Shown in pieces: positions 61,874 to 64,000 of a stretch of DNA of 64,000 nucleotides. The stretch comes from Parerythrobacter aestuarii (GTDB lineage Bacteria > Pseudomonadota > Alphaproteobacteria > Sphingomonadales > Sphingomonadaceae): positions 248,001-312,000 of the forward strand of contig NZ_JARBWD010000001.1 of NCBI RefSeq assembly GCF_030140925.1, in the 5' to 3' direction. How positions within the stretch are numbered: position 1 is the first letter of the stretch; the number at the start of each line of letters is the position of its first letter. The notes beneath the pieces were generated by a model, which worked only from the letters and a program-made list of their open reading frames with translations, was not told where the DNA came from and did no database searches. Made by a program: the position numbers and the translations under genes.

Positions 61874-62613
61874 CGAGCGCGCCGGACAGAATCGAGCAGA
61901 TTGCAGCCTTCCTTGACGGTGCGATGTCTGACAGCGAAGCCGAGGCCTTCGAAAGAGCCATGGCCGATGATCCGCAGCTGGCGGAGGAAGTCGAACGTAT
62001 CGCCGGCAATGATGCCTTGCTGCGCGAAGCCTTTGCCTTGCCGGCGGACGATGGCCTTGATGCCGGATTGCTCGAGCGGATGGGATTGGCGGACCGGGAC
62101 ATGGCAACCACGCCGGTTTCCGCGCTCCCGCCGCTGCCGGCCAACGACAACCCGCCATTCTGGCGGCGCTGGCAGGTCCCGCTGGGTGGTGCCATCGCCG
62201 CAGGCCTGGCCCTGGCGTTGACGATGACGCTTATGGGGAGCGGGACAATGAGTCCGATCGGCTCTGCGCTAGAGCAAACCCCTTCGGGTCAGATCGCCCA
62301 CTTGAAAGGCGATACCGCGGTCACCCCATTGCTGACTTTCCAGTCGGGCGATGGACGATACTGCCGTGAGTTCAATTATGCCAACAGCGGCCGGGAGCGC
62401 AGCGGGATTGCATGCCGGGGGCAAGCCGACTGGACCGTCGAGGCCTGGGGTGAAGGGGCTGCAGCAATACCCGACCCCAGTGAAATCGCACTTGCCAGTG
62501 GGGCCGCCGAGGGATCGCTGGATGCAACATACCAGCGCCTCGCGGCTGGTGACCCTCTGGCAATGACGCTGGAAAAATCGTTGATTTCAGGTGGTTGGAA
62601 GAAATCTCCGTAA
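61870..62613 (+). CDS. Transmembrane anti-sigma factor
   Basis: The 247-residue protein has an N-terminal cytosolic anti-sigma domain (DRIEQIAAFLDGAMSDSEAE, FERAMADDPQLAEEVERIAG), one membrane segment (WQVPLGGAIAAGLALALTMT, about residues 100-120) and a periplasmic domain of about 125 residues (LLTFQSGDGRYCREFNYANS with two cysteines, then SGIACRGQADWTVEAW). The cysteine pair could be redox-active. Release of the sigma factor by proteolysis or a conformational change is the usual mechanism. It overlaps the sigma gene by four bases. Confidence 0.9.
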   Translation: MTSAPDRIEQIAAFLDGAMSDSEAEAFERAMADDPQLAEEVERIAGNDALLREAFALPADDGLDAGLLERMGLADRDMATTPVSALPPLPANDNPPFWRRWQVPLGGAIAAGLALALTMTLMGSGTMSPIGSALEQTPSGQIAHLKGDTAVTPLLTFQSGDGRYCREFNYANSGRERSGIACRGQADWTVEAWGEGAAAIPDPSEIALASGAAEGSLDATYQRLAAGDPLAMTLEKSLISGGWKKSP

Positions 62614-62628
62614 ATTTTCCTGAGGGAG

Positions 62629-62653
62629 GGAATAAGCCCCTCATCGCGCCGTT
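62629..62653 (+). promoter_or_regulatory. ECF-type promoter of the Arg-Gly repeat protein gene
   Basis: GGAAT at 62629-62633, 17 bases, GTT at 62651-62653, in the wider form GGGAATAAGCCCCTC...CCGTTGTC. Of the four sites this is the closest match to the one at 54718-54742 in the first eleven bases. Confidence 0.68.
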
Positions 62654-62703
62654 GTCGTGCAGTCCGGGGGATGGACCGCCTCAAGGCAACGGAGAACCAG
62701 ACA

Positions 62704-63213
62704 ATGAAACCGATCACTTACTTTGGCGCAGCATCCCTAGGCCTGAGTGCCGCCCTGCTCCTTGTTTCACCGGTACAGGCACGCCCTGATCGCGACCGCA
62801 GCAGCGACCGGGCCGGCGAAGTGCGCCAGTGCCGTGGCTGCGACGATGGCCCCGGCGACATGCGCCGTGGTCGCGGGTCCGACGACCGGGGAGCCGAAGA
62901 TCGCGGCCGTGGACGCGGTGCTGACGATCCGGCGGGCCATATCCGCCGTGGTCGGGGAGCGGATGACGGGCCGGGCGATGTAAGCGGCCGCCGTGGTCGC
63001 GGTGCCGATGATACGGGCGCTGACGATCGCGGACGCCGGGGTCGCGGCGCTGATGACGGGCCCGGTGACGATCACGGTCGTCGTGGCCGTGGAGCTGACG
63101 ATTCGACCGACCGCGCCGGGGACGACCACAGCGTGGACGATACCCCCGGACAGGGCCGTGGTCGTGGGCGCGGTCGCGGCCGCGGCGGGGATGACTTCCC
63201 TGGCGGGCTGTAA
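62704..63213 (+). CDS. Secreted Arg-Gly / Asp-Asp repeat protein
   Basis: The 169-residue product has a signal peptide (GAASLGLSAALLLVSPVQA) and a mature part that is almost entirely low-complexity. There are about six copies of a R-R/G-G-R-G-A/S-D-D unit of 11-16 residues (RRGRGADDGPGD, RRGRGADDTGADDRG) and a final RGRGRGRGRGG tract. It alternates Arg-rich and Asp-rich words, so it is a zwitterionic, probably disordered polymer. A CRGC motif near the start could bind metal or form a disulfide. The ATG at 62704 has GGAG at 62691-62694. I know no named family. It has its own ECF-type promoter. Confidence 0.78.
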   Translation: MKPITYFGAASLGLSAALLLVSPVQARPDRDRSSDRAGEVRQCRGCDDGPGDMRRGRGSDDRGAEDRGRGRGADDPAGHIRRGRGADDGPGDVSGRRGRGADDTGADDRGRRGRGADDGPGDDHGRRGRGADDSTDRAGDDHSVDDTPGQGRGRGRGRGRGGDDFPGGL

Positions 63214-63237
63214 GTCCGGTCGGGTCGCAAGGGGCAG

Positions 63238-63269
63238 CCCCGGTGGGTCCGCAGTCCGCCGGGGTTGTT
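63238..63269 (+). terminator. Hairpin terminator after the repeat-protein gene
   Basis: Stem CCCCGGTGG (63238-63246) / CCGCCGGGG (63256-63264), nine pairs with one G-T, followed by TTGTT. It lies 25 bases after the repeat-protein stop and before the outer-membrane protein gene. Confidence 0.55.
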
Positions 63270-63331
63270 CCCGCTCACATGAATTGACCAGCAGTATTTG
63301 GAATGCAAAAGAATTGTCCGGGGGAAGAACG

Positions 63332-64000
63332 ATGAAGTTTTACGGGAAATCACTGCTTTTGCTTGCCGGCGCAGGCATGTTTGTTCTGCCGCATACGGCA
63401 ATGGCGCAGGAAGATGACGGCGCTGCGGAGAAGAAGTCGAGCGATGGTTCGATCCGGCTCAGCACCGGCATTTCATACTCGAGTGGTGAATATGGCGAGC
63501 TGGAAGATACAGACGTCATCGCCATCCCGGTTAGCCTGACGTACAAGAAAGACGGGTTCAAGCTGCGCGTCTCGGTTCCGTGGGTGAAGATCGATGGCCC
63601 GGGCTCGCTTCTGGCGACGCCGGAAGGGCGCGATGCATTCTTCGGCGATAGCGGCGGCCAGGGTCGAGGGCGCGGCAGGGGACGCGGAGGCGATAGCGAC
63701 AACTCCGGATCGGGATCGTCGAACTCCGGTTCGGGCAGCAATGACGTCGAGGTTGAAGATGAGCTCGACGATGACATTGTCGATGATGACGATATCACCG
63801 ATGCGGACGGCTTTGCCGGACTCGACAACCAGCGCAGTGGCTTTGGTGACGTCAATGTCTCAGCGCTCTATTCGTTCAAGCTTGGTAGTGGAACCTATCT
63901 CGAACCGCAGGTGAAGCTCAAGCTGCCCACCGCTTCGCGGGCCAAGCGGCTGGGCACGGGCGAGATCGATGTAACCGTCAGTGCCGACCTGGTGCAGGAA
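63332..64000 (+). CDS. Outer-membrane transporter-like protein with Arg-Gly insert (3' part cut off)
   Basis: The first 223 residues are visible. They begin with a signal peptide (LLLLAGAGMFVLPHTAMAQE) and barrel strands (IRLSTGISYSSGEYGELEDT, VIAIPVSLTYKKDGFKLRVS). A low-complexity insert follows (GGQGRGRGRGRGGDSDNSGS, then Ser/Gly/Asn and an acidic run), and strands resume (FGDVNVSALYSFKLGSGTYL, EPQVKLKLPTASRAKRLGTG). The strand pattern matches the phenol-degradation MetA-like outer-membrane family of transporters. The insert repeats the Arg-Gly tract of the preceding secreted protein. The remainder of the gene is beyond the window. Confidence 0.8.
   Translation, partial: MKFYGKSLLLLAGAGMFVLPHTAMAQEDDGAAEKKSSDGSIRLSTGISYSSGEYGELEDTDVIAIPVSLTYKKDGFKLRVSVPWVKIDGPGSLLATPEGRDAFFGDSGGQGRGRGRGRGGDSDNSGSGSSNSGSGSNDVEVEDELDDDIVDDDDITDADGFAGLDNQRSGFGDVNVSALYSFKLGSGTYLEPQVKLKLPTASRAKRLGTGEIDVTVSADLVQE

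Noticed and set aside
61352..62613. General stress response sigma factor EcfG
   Set aside because: No PhyR or NepR gene is adjacent and the partner is a membrane anti-sigma; only the promoter motif is similar.
62860..63180. Direct repeats suggesting a CRISPR-like or satellite array
   Set aside because: The repeat lies in an open coding frame, unit length varies and there are no unique spacers; it encodes the Arg-Gly/Asp-Asp protein.

Overview
The window is a GC-rich chromosomal segment from an alphaproteobacterium, most likely a member of the Erythrobacteraceae (Sphingomonadales). The evidence is the mix of family-typical genes: a long SUF operon headed by an Rrf2 regulator, MmcB with an alphaproteobacterial LexA box, DUF2093, a PAS-domain protein with a long acidic linker, UrcA, quinone-type PyrD, CtaA, paired LytS/LytTR systems, and tight gene packing with many 1-8 base stop/start overlaps. 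I found no insertion sequence, prophage, CRISPR array or replication origin. No stretch longer than 300 bases lacks a gene.

Layout. 0-18 kb is mostly housekeeping: a truncated isoaspartyl methyltransferase, class I fumarase, a first LytS/LytTR two-component pair, ribosomal proteins S9 and L13, CutA, heme A synthase, a MerC-like protein, thiS and thiG split by a secreted protein, a porin, an acyl-CoA ligase, gamma-glutamyltransferase and pyrD. At 18.1-18.2 kb a strong intrinsic terminator with no coding gene ahead of it marks a probable small RNA. 18.3-22 kb holds a DUF885 peptidase and two paralogous AraC-type regulators. 22.1-29.2 kb is the SUF iron-sulfur assembly operon (Rrf2 regulator, sufB, DUF559 protein, two exported small proteins, sufC, sufD, sufS, DUF59 protein, sufA), with a 27-base palindrome ahead of the regulator. 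29.2-41 kb mixes small unknown proteins with adenosine kinase, NADAR, purD, xseA, an M23 peptidase, rpmB, tadA, RNase T2 and nadC. 42-44 kb has a second LytS/LytTR pair. 44-54 kb holds an HD protein, two M48-like proteases, a DsbA-like thioredoxin, hydrolases, the large acidic PAS protein, a sterol-desaturase-like enzyme, SOS-controlled mmcB and a sulfotransferase. tRNA-Arg(CCG) follows.

The most interesting region is 54.7-64 kb. Four promoters there share GGAAT, 17 bases, then GTT (GTA in one). They lie ahead of (1) an operon of a P-loop NTPase, an ABC transporter homologue that has lost every ATPase motif, an esterase and a phosphate-type porin; (2) a subtilisin-like protease with a long charged coiled-coil prodomain; (3) an ECF sigma factor with its membrane anti-sigma; and (4) a secreted protein made of Arg-Gly/Asp-Asp repeats. 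The last is followed by an outer-membrane protein that carries the same Arg-Gly tract. I infer that this is one envelope-directed ECF regulon encoded together. I do not recognise it as a described system. Its function is unknown.
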